Shown: positions 7,672 to 15,898, counted from the first letter of the stretch. The stretch is DNA of 23,481 nt from Bacteroidales bacterium (GCA_004552615.1 SFNZ01000023.1:1-23481); one strand, 5' to 3'. The notes: generated by a model not told the origin, from the letters alone. Made by a program: numbers and translations.

Positions 7672-9333
7672 CTATCCTTCTGTAGCTGACTCCAGCTTCT
7701 TCATGATGGAGAAGATGAAGGTTGCAGATATGAGACACAGTGCGATGAGAAGTGTCCATACACCCCAGAGAGGAACCTTGTTCCATATGGCTCCCGGTAT
7801 TGACACGAGGTAGTTTCCGATGGCGGTCGCTGCGAACCAGCATCCCATCATGGCTCCCTTGTACTTAGGAGGAGCAACCTTCGACACGAAGGAAATTCCC
7901 ATAGGGGAGAGGAGAAGCTCCGCGAATGTCAATATGAAATATGTGGAAATCAGCCAGTCAGGTGATACGAGGTCAGGGCTTACGGTTCCGCCGAGCTCCT
8001 TAGGTGAAGCGAGGCCGATCGAAGCGATGGTGAGAATCGTGAATCCTACAGCGGCCACTACCATTCCGAGACCAATCTTCCTCGGAGCTGAAGGCTCTTT
8101 GCCTTTCTTGGCCAATGCACCGAATATCGCGAGGGAAACCGGAGTTAGGGCTACCACGAAGAACGGATTGAACTGCTGGAAGTCTGAAGGAAGGATGTTC
8201 ACTACGGTGTCCATTCCGGAATAGATGGCGAATGCTCCGCCCCAGAGAACCAGGGTGCAGATCCCGCAGAGAATCCTGCCCCTGTTGCTTTCGCTCTGGA
8301 AAATTCCGAACAGGGTGTAGACGGAAACGGCAATGAGGAAGAGGCATCCGATATTGAAGCCCATCCTGTTGAGGCCGGTTACTGAACTTGCGGTATAGTC
8401 ACGTGCGAACAATGTCATTGTGGCTCCGTTCTGGTGGAATGCCATCCAGAAGAAAATAACGACTGCGAACACGAGCATGAGGGCTGTGATGCGGCTCTTG
8501 GTCTGTGCAGGAGTGAGCTCGACTTCTTCCTTGTTGGCGGCTTTGGCCTGCTTTGCATTCACGTCAGCATGCTTGAACCAGTTGCGGCATCCGAAATAGA
8601 TGAGAACTGAAACAATCAGGGAGATGCAGGCTACTGCGAAACCGTAGTTGTATGCGCTGGAGAGTTTCTCGATGTAGAACTGGCTGAAAGTGGCCACGTC
8701 CATGCCCGCAGCACCCGGCATTGTCCCAGCGAGGGAAGCGAGCTTGTCTGCGTTCACGAGATTATTGTCCATTATCTGGTGAGCAAGAGCCGGAATCTCG
8801 GCATTGTACACGAGTCCTGACTTGCTGAGTCCGAAGTTGGTGACCGCCTTTGCCATGGAAGGTGCGAACATGGCGCCGATGTTGATGGCCATGTAGAAAA
8901 GGCTGAATGCGGAATCCCTCTTGTCTGCATATTTCGGATCGTCGTAGAGATTTCCGACCATCACCTGGAGATTGCCCTTGAAGAGTCCGGTTCCGAGGGC
9001 GATGAGTGCCAATGCACCGAACATCAGGATCTTGCCGAACGTGTCAGGAGCGGTAGGAATCGACAGGCAGAGGTATCCGAAGAACATCACCGCGATACCG
9101 ATGGTGACGCATCTGCCGTAACCGATCTTGTCGGCAAGCATTCCGCCGAACAAAGGCATGAAATAAACTCCTGCGAGGAAGATTGAATAAATCTGCGTCG
9201 CAGCAGCGGCGCTGAATCCGAATTTGGCCTGGATGAACAGGAGGAAGATGGCAAGCATCGTGTAGTAGCCGAATCGTTCTCCCGTATTGGCGAGGGCTAA
9301 GGCGAATAGACCTTTAGGCTGGTTTTTGAACAT
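7672..9333 (-). CDS. POT/PTR2-family peptide MFS transporter
   Basis: This is a 553-residue polytopic inner-membrane protein of the proton-dependent oligopeptide transporter family, with about 14 hydrophobic segments. The family signature appears in helix 1 as NTGERFGYYTM (residues 16-26) and a second recognisable stretch is FYMAINIGAMFAPS near residue 150. A soluble, Lys/Ala-rich loop (DVNAKQAKAANKEEVELTP) sits mid-protein, as in other POTs. The first acidic residue of the usual ExxERFxYY motif is Asn (N16), which bears on proton coupling. Substrates are probably di- and tripeptides; muropeptide-derived peptides are possible given the cell-wall salvage genes across the divergent promoter. 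It is the first gene of its transcription unit. Confidence 0.92.
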   Translation of the reverse strand: MFKNQPKGLFALALANTGERFGYYTMLAIFLLFIQAKFGFSAAAATQIYSIFLAGVYFMPLFGGMLADKIGYGRCVTIGIAVMFFGYLCLSIPTAPDTFGKILMFGALALIALGTGLFKGNLQVMVGNLYDDPKYADKRDSAFSLFYMAINIGAMFAPSMAKAVTNFGLSKSGLVYNAEIPALAHQIMDNNLVNADKLASLAGTMPGAAGMDVATFSQFYIEKLSSAYNYGFAVACISLIVSVLIYFGCRNWFKHADVNAKQAKAANKEEVELTPAQTKSRITALMLVFAVVIFFWMAFHQNGATMTLFARDYTASSVTGLNRMGFNIGCLFLIAVSVYTLFGIFQSESNRGRILCGICTLVLWGGAFAIYSGMDTVVNILPSDFQQFNPFFVVALTPVSLAIFGALAKKGKEPSAPRKIGLGMVVAAVGFTILTIASIGLASPKELGGTVSPDLVSPDWLISTYFILTFAELLLSPMGISFVSKVAPPKYKGAMMGCWFAATAIGNYLVSIPGAIWNKVPLWGVWTLLIALCLISATFIFSIMKKLESATEG

Positions 9334-9371
9334 ATTTTAGTCTGTTAAGGGTTTGTATCTTCTTCTGAATA

Positions 9372-9379
9372 CAAATATA
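9372..9379 (-). promoter_or_regulatory. Putative -7 box for the POT transporter unit
   Basis: The minus strand reads TATATTTG, matching TAnnTTTG, 38 bases before the transporter ATG at 9333. It mirrors an identical box on the plus strand at 9413-9420. No clear -33 TTG is seen at the expected spacing. Confidence 0.45.
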
Positions 9380-9412
9380 TACAAAAAAACTCGGTTTCCC
9401 CCGGAAAAAATG

Positions 9413-9420
9413 TATATTTG
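9413..9420 (+). promoter_or_regulatory. Putative -7 box for the acyltransferase-led plus-strand unit
   Basis: TATATTTG on the plus strand, 25 bases before the ATG at 9446. A transcription start near 9427 would leave a short leader and would exclude the longer open-frame start at 9353. The -33 region (around 9393-9397) contains only a TTTC-like sequence, so the box rests on the -7 match and context. Confidence 0.45.
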
Positions 9421-9445
9421 TGGTTCAGGTGATATAATATTTTTT

Positions 9446-10360
9446 ATGCTGATTGGAGCTGAAATCATAAAGGGAGCGCTCCGGCTGCTGGCTCTGCAAC
9501 CGTTGAAACTGCATTACTTCTGGGGAAAGTGCATCTCCTGGATACTCCGGGTCCCGATGCGCTACAGGCGTGATGTCGTGATGGTCAACCTGTCCCGTTC
9601 GTTTCCTGAAAAAAAATACAAGGAACTTGCCGGCATCGCCGACGGATTCTATGCCCATTTCGGAAGGATACTGGCCGAAACCATATGGTTCGCCGGTTCA
9701 GTGAAAGAAAGCCGTTTGTCGAATTCGGGTATATGCAGAATCGTGAACATGGATCTCCTTTCCGCCATGTACGAAGAATCTCCCGGGGTGATGATCATGA
9801 CGTCGCATCTCGGCAACTGGGAAATTATCGGGGGCTTCATGCATTATCCGGCCATCGGACAGAAACTTCCTGTCCCGTTCGGGGAGAAGGACATTACCGT
9901 GGTATACAAGGCTCTCAACAGTCCTGTATGGGACAAGGTGATGCGCGAGAACCGCTGCGCGCCGGTGAAAGTGGACATGGACAGCTGCTGTGTAGAGTCA
10001 CGGGACATAATGCGTTTTGTCATTGACCACCGTCACGAGAAACGCATCTACATTTTCCCGACCGACCAGGCTCCTTACAAATACGCCTCATACCATACCG
10101 TGGACAATTTCATGCACCAGCCTACCAAGACCATGACCGGCGGGGCTTCGCTCGCAAGGAAACTGAAATTGTCGGTATGCTACATGGGCATGACCGAGAG
10201 GCCGGAAGGAGGCTATGACATACGTTTCGAGGAATTGTGCCGGGATGCGTCGCAATGTTCGGTGGAAGAACTGATGAACGGGTTCTACGCATGTCTTGCC
10301 CGGGACATCGAGGCCCAGCCATGGAACTATCTCTGGTCCCACAAAAGATGGAAAAAATAA
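9446..10360 (+). CDS. LpxL/HtrB-family lipid A acyltransferase-like protein
   Basis: This is a lysophospholipid acyltransferase of the HtrB/LpxL/MsbB family (304 residues from the chosen start), whose members add secondary acyl chains to lipid A at the inner membrane. The catalytic HX4E motif is HLGNWE at residues 121-126, and the family feature FPTDQAPYK occurs further on. An amphipathic or hydrophobic N-terminus (MLIGAEIIKGALRLLALQPL) anchors the enzyme. The frame is open from 9353, but the added 31 residues would be encoded by the promoter region, so ATG 9446 is preferred. In Bacteroidetes some members of this family act on ornithine or aminolipids instead, so lipid A is the likely but unproven acceptor. 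It heads the run that continues through mntP. Confidence 0.87.
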   Translation: MLIGAEIIKGALRLLALQPLKLHYFWGKCISWILRVPMRYRRDVVMVNLSRSFPEKKYKELAGIADGFYAHFGRILAETIWFAGSVKESRLSNSGICRIVNMDLLSAMYEESPGVMIMTSHLGNWEIIGGFMHYPAIGQKLPVPFGEKDITVVYKALNSPVWDKVMRENRCAPVKVDMDSCCVESRDIMRFVIDHRHEKRIYIFPTDQAPYKYASYHTVDNFMHQPTKTMTGGASLARKLKLSVCYMGMTERPEGGYDIRFEELCRDASQCSVEELMNGFYACLARDIEAQPWNYLWSHKRWKK

Positions 10361-10378
10361 ACATAAACTGTGACTGAT

Positions 10379-11416
10379 ATGGACAAAATGAAATTATTCC
10401 CAGTTCTGGCTGCCATCATGTGCATTCCTTGCATGGCTTCTGCACAGACATCCGGCATGGATCCGGAAGGCAGCCTCGTATATTCCCTTCCGAGGACATC
10501 TGTCAGGCTCGAAGTAGTGGCTGAGCGCGAGGCATTCTATGCCGGCCCTTATGCCAAATATGCAGGAAAATATCTCGGAATCGAGGCTCGCCAGAAAGAT
10601 GCCGTGACCTTTACCGTGAAATCGGTCAGGATGACACCTCTCGTCGAGGCTGACCAGGAATGCCGTTATTCGATTGCCCCGGGAGCGGGGATGCCGGCAT
10701 TTCTTTCCCTGACTTCCCAGGGCCTGGTATCCATTTCAGCGGGAGCTTCCGAAGGTACGGAATGGAGATTCCCTTCCGCAAGAGGGGCTGATTTCGCCGA
10801 GAAGGGAGTGTCCTCCAATCTCACATCCGAGTCCACCACCCTGTACCGCAACGTGAAGAACGAGTCATCCTACAACAAGGTGGCCGTCCAGCAGGAAATG
10901 GTGGTCCAGAAATCCCCTGACGCGAGGGCCAGGGAGGCTGCTGACATGATTTTCAACCTCAGGAAGAAGAGGGTGCAGATTATCACCGGGGACACTGATG
11001 CGACGTTCAGCGGCGAGGCCCTGAATTCGGCAATCGAGGAGATAGCCCGCCTCGAGAAAGAATATATGGAAATGTTCATCGGGTACAGCGAATATTCCGA
11101 GCAGAAGATGAATTACGAGGTGGTGCCTTCCGTCGGCAACGAATCCCAGATGTATGTGGCATTCAGGCTTTCGGACACGAAGGGACTAGTGCCTGCGGAA
11201 GACATGTCAGGCAAGCCTTATCTTCTCGAGTTTGCGGTGCAGCCGGTATCGGTTCCTGCCGGGAAGTCATCTCCGGCCAAGGGCAATGTCGCACATTACA
11301 GGATTCCGGCCACATGCGAAGTGAAACTTAGTGACGGGGTCAATGTCCTCCTCCAGAGCCGCATGCCGGTGTACCAGCTCGGCGTGGAGAGCACATTCCC
11401 TTTCATAGTGAAATAA
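10379..11416 (+). CDS. DUF4831 family secreted protein
   Basis: A 345-residue protein with an N-terminal signal peptide (MDKMKLFPVLAAIMCIPCMASAQ, probable cleavage after ASA). Segments such as VYSLPRTSVRLEVVAEREAF and GPYAKYAGKYLGI match my memory of DUF4831, a Bacteroidetes family of unknown function. The rest is predicted mixed alpha/beta, with a helical stretch (residues about 180-235) around AADMIFNLRKKRVQIITGD. It is probably periplasmic. A GTG at 10370 would add three residues; the ATG at 10379 gives a better signal peptide. It follows the acyltransferase by 18 bases and precedes pepD by 26, so co-transcription is likely. No function is assigned. Confidence 0.8.
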   Translation: MDKMKLFPVLAAIMCIPCMASAQTSGMDPEGSLVYSLPRTSVRLEVVAEREAFYAGPYAKYAGKYLGIEARQKDAVTFTVKSVRMTPLVEADQECRYSIAPGAGMPAFLSLTSQGLVSISAGASEGTEWRFPSARGADFAEKGVSSNLTSESTTLYRNVKNESSYNKVAVQQEMVVQKSPDARAREAADMIFNLRKKRVQIITGDTDATFSGEALNSAIEEIARLEKEYMEMFIGYSEYSEQKMNYEVVPSVGNESQMYVAFRLSDTKGLVPAEDMSGKPYLLEFAVQPVSVPAGKSSPAKGNVAHYRIPATCEVKLSDGVNVLLQSRMPVYQLGVESTFPFIVK

Positions 11417-11442
11417 CCGACAATATCTAAATACGCAATATT

Positions 11443-12897
11443 ATGACAATCAAAGATCTTGAACCGAAAATCGTGTGGGAGAACTTCTACGGCCTCACAC
11501 GCATTCCGCGTCCTTCGAAGCATGAGGAAAAAGTACAGCAGTATCTTCTCGACTGGGGCAAAGCCCGCGGAATCGAAGTTTTCAGGGACGATACCGGCAA
11601 TATCATTTTCCGCAAGCCTGCAACTCCTGGATACGAGAACCGCAGGGGAGTCATTTTCCAGGGCCACATGGACATGGTGCCCCAGAAGACTGCTGACACG
11701 GTCCATGATTTCCTGACGGATCCTATTGAGACAGAGGTGCTTGGTGAATGGGTAGGAGCCAAGGGTACGACTCTCGGGGCTGACAACGGAATCGGTGTGT
11801 GCATCGGCCTCTCCGTTCTGGAAGACAATACGTTGAAGCACGGACCTGTGGAAGTCCTGGTGACCTATGACGAGGAAACAGGAATGACGGGAGCGGACTG
11901 CCTGAAGCCGGGCGTCCTCCAGGGAGACATCCTTCTGAATCTCGACTCCGAGACCGAAGGGGAGCTTTATATCGGATGCGCAGGCGGTCTTGACGGCACG
12001 GCCGATTTCTCATACAATACTGTTGCTGCCCCTGAAGGCTATGAGGGATGGAAACTTACGGTGAAAGGTTTCTCCGGAGGCCATTCCGGAATGGATATAA
12101 TATTGTACAGGGCCAATGCCAACAAGGTGGCTGCACGCATCCTTCTTCCCCTGATGGAAAAATACGGGGTGAAGGTCACCGGATTCACCGGCGGAAGCCT
12201 GAGGAACGCAATTCCTTTCGAGGCTGAAGTGTCTATGCTCGTTCCTGACGCTTCTGCGGAGGAGGTCAAGGCTGCAGTCGAGGCTTCGTTCGCAGTTGTA
12301 AAGGCTGAATATGCGGAGACTGATCCGGGAGCAGCCTGCTTCTTCGTGAAGGAGGAAGGTGCTGCGGCATATATAGAGGACGAGGTCATGCTTCGTGCCG
12401 TCAAGGCCATCATCGCCTGTCCGGACGGAGTGGAGAGGATGAGCGCATCTGTGGAGGGACTTGTGGAGACTTCCAACAATATGGCCGTAGTCAGGACTGA
12501 GGACGGACACCTCACGGTACGCTGCCTCATGAGAAGCTCGGTGGACACCTCCAAGGAAAATCTCGCCGTGAAGATGCGTTCCGTATTCGAGCTGGCCGGA
12601 GCTGCCTTCTCGACACAGGGAGGCTATTCCGGATGGACACCGAAGCCGGAAACTCCTATCATCGGGACCATAAGGGATGTCTACAAGGAGAAGTTCGGGG
12701 CCGAGATGAAGGTCATGGCAATCCATGCAGGACTTGAATGCGCTCTTCTCGGTGCGAAATATCCGGCATGGGACATGGTTTCGTTCGGACCTACCATCGT
12801 ACATCCGCATTCTCCGGACGAGAGGGTGAAAATCGACACCGTGGCCAAGACATGGGAGTTCGTGAAGGCCGTTCTCGAGAATATACCTGAAAAATAG
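11443..12897 (+). CDS. pepD: Aminoacyl-histidine dipeptidase (PepD, M20 family)
   Basis: A cytosolic di-zinc dipeptidase of the M20C (PepD) family that hydrolyses Xaa-His and many other dipeptides. The 484-residue length is typical. Metal ligands and catalytic residues are in order: H75 and D77 in FQGHMDMVPQ, D114 in GADNGIG, catalytic E144 and ligand E145 in YDEETGMTGA, D168 in LDSETEGE, and the C-terminal His in VHPHSPDE (about residues 453-459). The lid or dimerisation domain occupies roughly residues 190-390, beginning around the GGHSGMDI segment. It lies 11 bases upstream of the sugar-kinase gene. Together with the kinase and murQ this would let the cell use both the peptide and the sugar parts of imported peptidoglycan fragments (inference). 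Confidence 0.95.
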   Translation: MTIKDLEPKIVWENFYGLTRIPRPSKHEEKVQQYLLDWGKARGIEVFRDDTGNIIFRKPATPGYENRRGVIFQGHMDMVPQKTADTVHDFLTDPIETEVLGEWVGAKGTTLGADNGIGVCIGLSVLEDNTLKHGPVEVLVTYDEETGMTGADCLKPGVLQGDILLNLDSETEGELYIGCAGGLDGTADFSYNTVAAPEGYEGWKLTVKGFSGGHSGMDIILYRANANKVAARILLPLMEKYGVKVTGFTGGSLRNAIPFEAEVSMLVPDASAEEVKAAVEASFAVVKAEYAETDPGAACFFVKEEGAAAYIEDEVMLRAVKAIIACPDGVERMSASVEGLVETSNNMAVVRTEDGHLTVRCLMRSSVDTSKENLAVKMRSVFELAGAAFSTQGGYSGWTPKPETPIIGTIRDVYKEKFGAEMKVMAIHAGLECALLGAKYPAWDMVSFGPTIVHPHSPDERVKIDTVAKTWEFVKAVLENIPEK

Positions 12898-12908
12898 CAG
12901 GACAATAC

Positions 12909-13772
12909 ATGATAATCATTGCAGAGAGCGGAGCCACCAAGACCGACTGGCGCTCCATATCCGATGACGGCAGAATATATGCCATGAAGACACCCGGCAT
13001 GAATGTGGCGACGGCTGATGCCGCATTCATAGAGAATGTGCTCCGGGAAGCAGTCCCGGGGCTCAATCCCGCCGGGGAGCATGTAACGGAAATCCATTTC
13101 TATGCTGCCGGACTTATCACCACCGGTGACAAGGTTCCCGACAGCGCCAAAAGGCTGGATGCCGTGTTCAGGCAGGCATTTCCGGATGCCGGGATAGAAT
13201 ATGCCTCGGATCTTCTGGATGCTGCCCGTGCCGTGTGCGGACGCGGACCTGGTATCGCTGTGATTCTCGGTACCGGTTCGAACACCTGCGAATACGACGG
13301 AGAGAAAATCGTGAAGAACGTCCGCTCCGGGGGATTCATCCTCGGGGACGAAGGCGGTGCGGCGAGCCTGGGGCGCAGGTTCATGGCGGATTTCCTGAAA
13401 GGTCTCGTGCCGGAGGAGATTGCCACGGAATTCGCGTCTGCGTATCAGGTGGATTATCTCACTGTCGTCCAGAACGTTTACAAGGGAGTCGTGCCTGCGA
13501 GATATCTCGGATCGTTCGCCCCTTTTATCACGGGCTGGTACGACAGGAGCGATTATGTGAGAAATCTGGTGGACTCCAATTTCCGGGATCTCTTCACCCG
13601 ATGCCTGTCACAGTACGACCTGAAGAACCGCAAGGTGGGAGTAGTCGGCGGATATGCCTTCGCACTCAAGGACATACTTCTCCGCAATGCGGCCGAATCC
13701 GGCATTGAGATATCCGAAATCATGGCCTCTCCTATTGACGGCCTTGTAAAATATCACAGGAATATTGAATAG
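12909..13772 (+). CDS. BadF/BadG/BcrA-type amino sugar kinase (probable MurNAc or GlcNAc kinase)
   Basis: A 287-residue ASKHA-fold ATPase of the BadF/BadG/BcrA/BcrD group, which includes eukaryotic-type N-acetylglucosamine kinases and the bacterial MurNAc/GlcNAc kinase MurK. The phosphate-1 motif is AESGATKTDW at residues 5-14 (Glu in place of the commoner Asp), the sugar-side segment SDLLDAARAVCGRG is at 100-113, the phosphate-2 motif GTGSN at 121-125, and the adenosine-side LGDEGG at 145-150. The start codon is 11 bases after pepD and the stop 3 bases before murQ. Because MurQ consumes MurNAc-6-phosphate and no phosphotransferase system is present, MurNAc 6-kinase is the most economical role; the sequence alone cannot separate MurNAc from GlcNAc specificity. 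Confidence 0.87.
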   Translation: MIIIAESGATKTDWRSISDDGRIYAMKTPGMNVATADAAFIENVLREAVPGLNPAGEHVTEIHFYAAGLITTGDKVPDSAKRLDAVFRQAFPDAGIEYASDLLDAARAVCGRGPGIAVILGTGSNTCEYDGEKIVKNVRSGGFILGDEGGAASLGRRFMADFLKGLVPEEIATEFASAYQVDYLTVVQNVYKGVVPARYLGSFAPFITGWYDRSDYVRNLVDSNFRDLFTRCLSQYDLKNRKVGVVGGYAFALKDILLRNAAESGIEISEIMASPIDGLVKYHRNIE

Positions 13773-13775
13773 GAA

Positions 13776-14597
13776 ATGAATACTACTGAACAATCTTCCA
13801 ACTATCAGAATCTGCAGGACATGACTGTGGAGGAAATACTGACCGGAATAAACAACGAGGACAGGCAGGTCCCGATAGCCGTGGCCCGGGAAATTCCGCA
13901 GATAAGCCGCCTTGTGGACGGCATCGTGGAACGTATGAAGCGGGGCGGACGCGTATTCTATCTCGGGGCCGGCACAAGCGGCAGGCTCGGAGTGGTGGAC
14001 GCATCCGAGATACCTCCTACCTACGGAGTACATGACAAATTCATCGGCCTCATAGCGGGCGGTGACAAGGCCATAAGGAATGCCGTAGAGGCCGCAGAGG
14101 ACAATCCTGATCAGGGATGGAATGACATATTGCCGTTCGGACCGGACGAGAACGACACGGTTGTGGGCGTGGCTGCGTCAGGCCGCACCCCATACGTTAT
14201 CGGAGCTGTCAGGAAAGCCCGGGAAAACGGCCTGCTGACAGGCTGCATCACTTGCAACGAAGGTTCAGACCTTGCTGCCGCCTCCGAGATTCCAGTCGAG
14301 GTGGTCGTGGGACCTGAGTTCGTGACAGGCAGCACGAGGATGAAGTCAGGCACTGCCCAGAAACTTGTCCTGAACATGATTTCCACCGCGGCCATGATCC
14401 GTCTCGGACACGTGAAGGGTAACAAGATGGTGGACATGCAGCTGACCAACAAGAAGCTCGTTGACCGCGGTTCGAGGATGATAATGGGCGAGACCGGAAT
14501 CACGGATTACGACCTTGCCAGAAGGCTTCTGCTCAAATACGGATCAGTCCGCAAGGCCGTTGATGCATATATCGGAGGGGATAAGGATGCGGAGTGA
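13776..14597 (+). CDS. murQ: N-acetylmuramic acid 6-phosphate etherase
   Basis: MurQ cleaves the lactyl ether of MurNAc-6-phosphate to give GlcNAc-6-phosphate and D-lactate, in the cytosol. The SIS-domain core GAGTSGRLGVVDASEIPPTYG starts at residue 65 in a shorter form than shown here; the two catalytic glutamates, aligned to E83 and E114 of the E. coli enzyme, are E78 and E108 (within AAEDNPDQG). The phosphate-binding segment GVAASGRTPYVIGA and the TGSTRMKSGTAQKLVLNM block are also present. At 273 residues it is shorter at the C-terminus than the E. coli protein (298), lacking much of the last helical part. Its 3' end overlaps recR by 11 bases, so the two are translationally linked. Confidence 0.96.
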   Translation: MNTTEQSSNYQNLQDMTVEEILTGINNEDRQVPIAVAREIPQISRLVDGIVERMKRGGRVFYLGAGTSGRLGVVDASEIPPTYGVHDKFIGLIAGGDKAIRNAVEAAEDNPDQGWNDILPFGPDENDTVVGVAASGRTPYVIGAVRKARENGLLTGCITCNEGSDLAAASEIPVEVVVGPEFVTGSTRMKSGTAQKLVLNMISTAAMIRLGHVKGNKMVDMQLTNKKLVDRGSRMIMGETGITDYDLARRLLLKYGSVRKAVDAYIGGDKDAE

Positions 14598-15219
14598 GAA
14601 ATATCCTTCCGAATTGCTGGAAAATGCCGTAGATGCCATAAGTTCATTGCCGGGAGTGGGTGAAAAGAGCGCTCTCAGGCTTGCCCTGCATCTTCTCAAG
14701 CAGCCTGTGGAGAACGTCCGCCATTTTTCCGATTCCATACGGAAACTGAGGGAGGATGCCAGATATTGCCGTACCTGCATGATGATTTCAGATTCCGAGG
14801 AATGCTCCATCTGCCGGGACAGGACGAGGGACCACAGGACGATATGTGTCGTGGAAAATGTCAGGGATGTCATGAGCATAGAGGCTACAGGACAGTACCA
14901 CGGAGTCTATCATGTGCTCGGCGGCAAGATTTCACCTATAGACGGAGTAGGACCGTCCGATCTTACCATTGCTGCGCTGAAGTCCAGGGCAGAGGCGCTT
15001 GCGGCTGACAGCCCGGAAAACTCCGAAGTCATTTTCGCCCTGAGCGGGGATGTGGAAGGGGAGACCACCTCATTCTACATTTACAGGCAGATTTCCGGAT
15101 TCGGAATCAGGATCTCCTCGCTTGCCCGTGGACTCGGTTTCGGGGATGACCTGGAGTATGCTGACCAGCTGACCCTGGGACGCTCAATCGTCAACCGTCA
15201 GATTTTCAAACCAAGATGA
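14587..15219 (+). CDS. recR: Recombination mediator RecR
   Basis: RecR is a ring-forming DNA-binding protein that loads RecA at gaps as part of the RecF pathway. From the ATG at 14587 the protein has 210 residues, close to the usual 198-205. It has a helix-hairpin-helix (LPGVGEKSALRLALHLL at 21-37), a four-Cys zinc finger (C61, C64, C73, C76), a Toprim domain starting at ICVVENVRDVMSIE (86-99), and the conserved YHVLGGKISPIDGVGP. The frame is open upstream to 14515, but that extension lies inside murQ and has no family similarity, so the 14587 start was chosen. It overlaps murQ by 11 bases and is followed by mntP after 4 bases. Confidence 0.96.
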   Translation: MRSEKYPSELLENAVDAISSLPGVGEKSALRLALHLLKQPVENVRHFSDSIRKLREDARYCRTCMMISDSEECSICRDRTRDHRTICVVENVRDVMSIEATGQYHGVYHVLGGKISPIDGVGPSDLTIAALKSRAEALAADSPENSEVIFALSGDVEGETTSFYIYRQISGFGIRISSLARGLGFGDDLEYADQLTLGRSIVNRQIFKPR

Positions 15220-15223
15220 CAAT

Positions 15224-15778
15224 ATGGATATTGTTAAAGACATTCTCCTCGCTGCATCCCTGTGTGCTGACTGTTTCGCGGTGGCGCTCTGCGCAAGCGT
15301 GTCCATGTCCGGGGTGAAATGGAAGGAAGTAATGCGTATCGCATTGATTTTCGCAGTGATACAGACATCGCTCCTGTTCGTGGGATGGGCATTCGGGGAT
15401 TTTATCGCCAGATATATCATCAAGATAGTGAGCTACGTGGGAATGCTGCTCCTGGTGTTCGTCGGCGGCTCGATGATCAAGGAAGCCTTTTCGGATGAGG
15501 ATCCAAGGAACCTGAGCGGTTTGAGAAACATAGTGATTGCCGGAATCGCGGACAGCATTGATGCTTTGGCTGTGGGAATATCGATGTCAATGGCGGGACG
15601 CGGACTTTCCGGGATGTGGGTCCCGGTAGTTGCCGTGTTCGTCATAACGGCATTCTCGGTGGTGCTCGGAATCAAGGGCGGCAGTTTCATAGGCAGCAGG
15701 TCCGGCAGGCCGGCGGCCGTCATAGGAGGCATAGTGCTCATCTGTCTCGGAATCAATATACCTCTCGGATTGTTCTGA
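15224..15778 (+). CDS. mntP: Manganese efflux pump MntP
   Basis: A small inner-membrane protein (184 residues, six hydrophobic segments) of the MntP/YebN (former DUF204) family, which exports Mn2+. The two internal repeats each carry the acidic signature: LAASLCADCFAVALCAS near residues 9-25 and IADSIDALAVGISMS near 107-121, the second followed by GRGLSG. The start lies 4 bases after recR. No yybP-ykoY-type manganese riboswitch is seen upstream, where the sequence is coding, so expression presumably follows the operon. It is the last gene of the plus-strand housekeeping run. Confidence 0.94.
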   Translation: MDIVKDILLAASLCADCFAVALCASVSMSGVKWKEVMRIALIFAVIQTSLLFVGWAFGDFIARYIIKIVSYVGMLLLVFVGGSMIKEAFSDEDPRNLSGLRNIVIAGIADSIDALAVGISMSMAGRGLSGMWVPVVAVFVITAFSVVLGIKGGSFIGSRSGRPAAVIGGIVLICLGINIPLGLF

Positions 15779-15803
15779 GCATGCATCGTAATTCCGCTTA
15801 ATG

Positions 15804-15817
15804 GTTAAACGATTAAC
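15804..15817 (+). promoter_or_regulatory. LacI-type operator-like palindrome upstream of the fusion repressor gene
   Basis: GTTAAACGATTAAC is a 14-base palindrome with one mismatched pair next to the centre and a CG at its centre, the classic form of a LacI-family operator. It lies 96 bases before the LacI-fusion ATG. As RNA it could also form a 6-bp stem followed by a short T run, so a weak mntP terminator is an alternative reading. Confidence 0.45.
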
Positions 15818-15866
15818 TGACTTTTGCCCCGAAAACTAAATTTTCCAGTGAAATTCCAGATTTTTT

Positions 15867-15896
15867 GACGATATTGCAGAATGTTGCGATATCGTC
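15867..15896 (+). repeat. 30-base dyad (12-base arms, 6-base loop) upstream of the LacI fusion
   Basis: GACGATATTGCA (15867-15878) and TGCGATATCGTC (15885-15896) are inverted copies with one difference, which becomes a G-U pair in RNA. The dyad fills the spacer just before a TAATTTTG promoter-like box and the gene start. It could be a repressor operator for autoregulation or a leader hairpin. It is not followed by a good T tract, which argues against a simple terminator. Confidence 0.6.
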
Positions 15897-15898
15897 AT

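Noticed and set aside
9353..9445. Longer start for the acyltransferase
   Set aside because: The segment contains the divergent promoter boxes and encodes no family sequence; ATG 9446 gives the normal N-terminus.
14515..14586. Longer start for RecR
   Set aside because: It overlaps murQ and has no RecR similarity; MRSEKYPSELL at 14587 is the normal start.
15220..15223. Manganese riboswitch for mntP
   Set aside because: Only 4 bases separate recR and mntP, and no yybP-ykoY-like leader can fit outside coding sequence.
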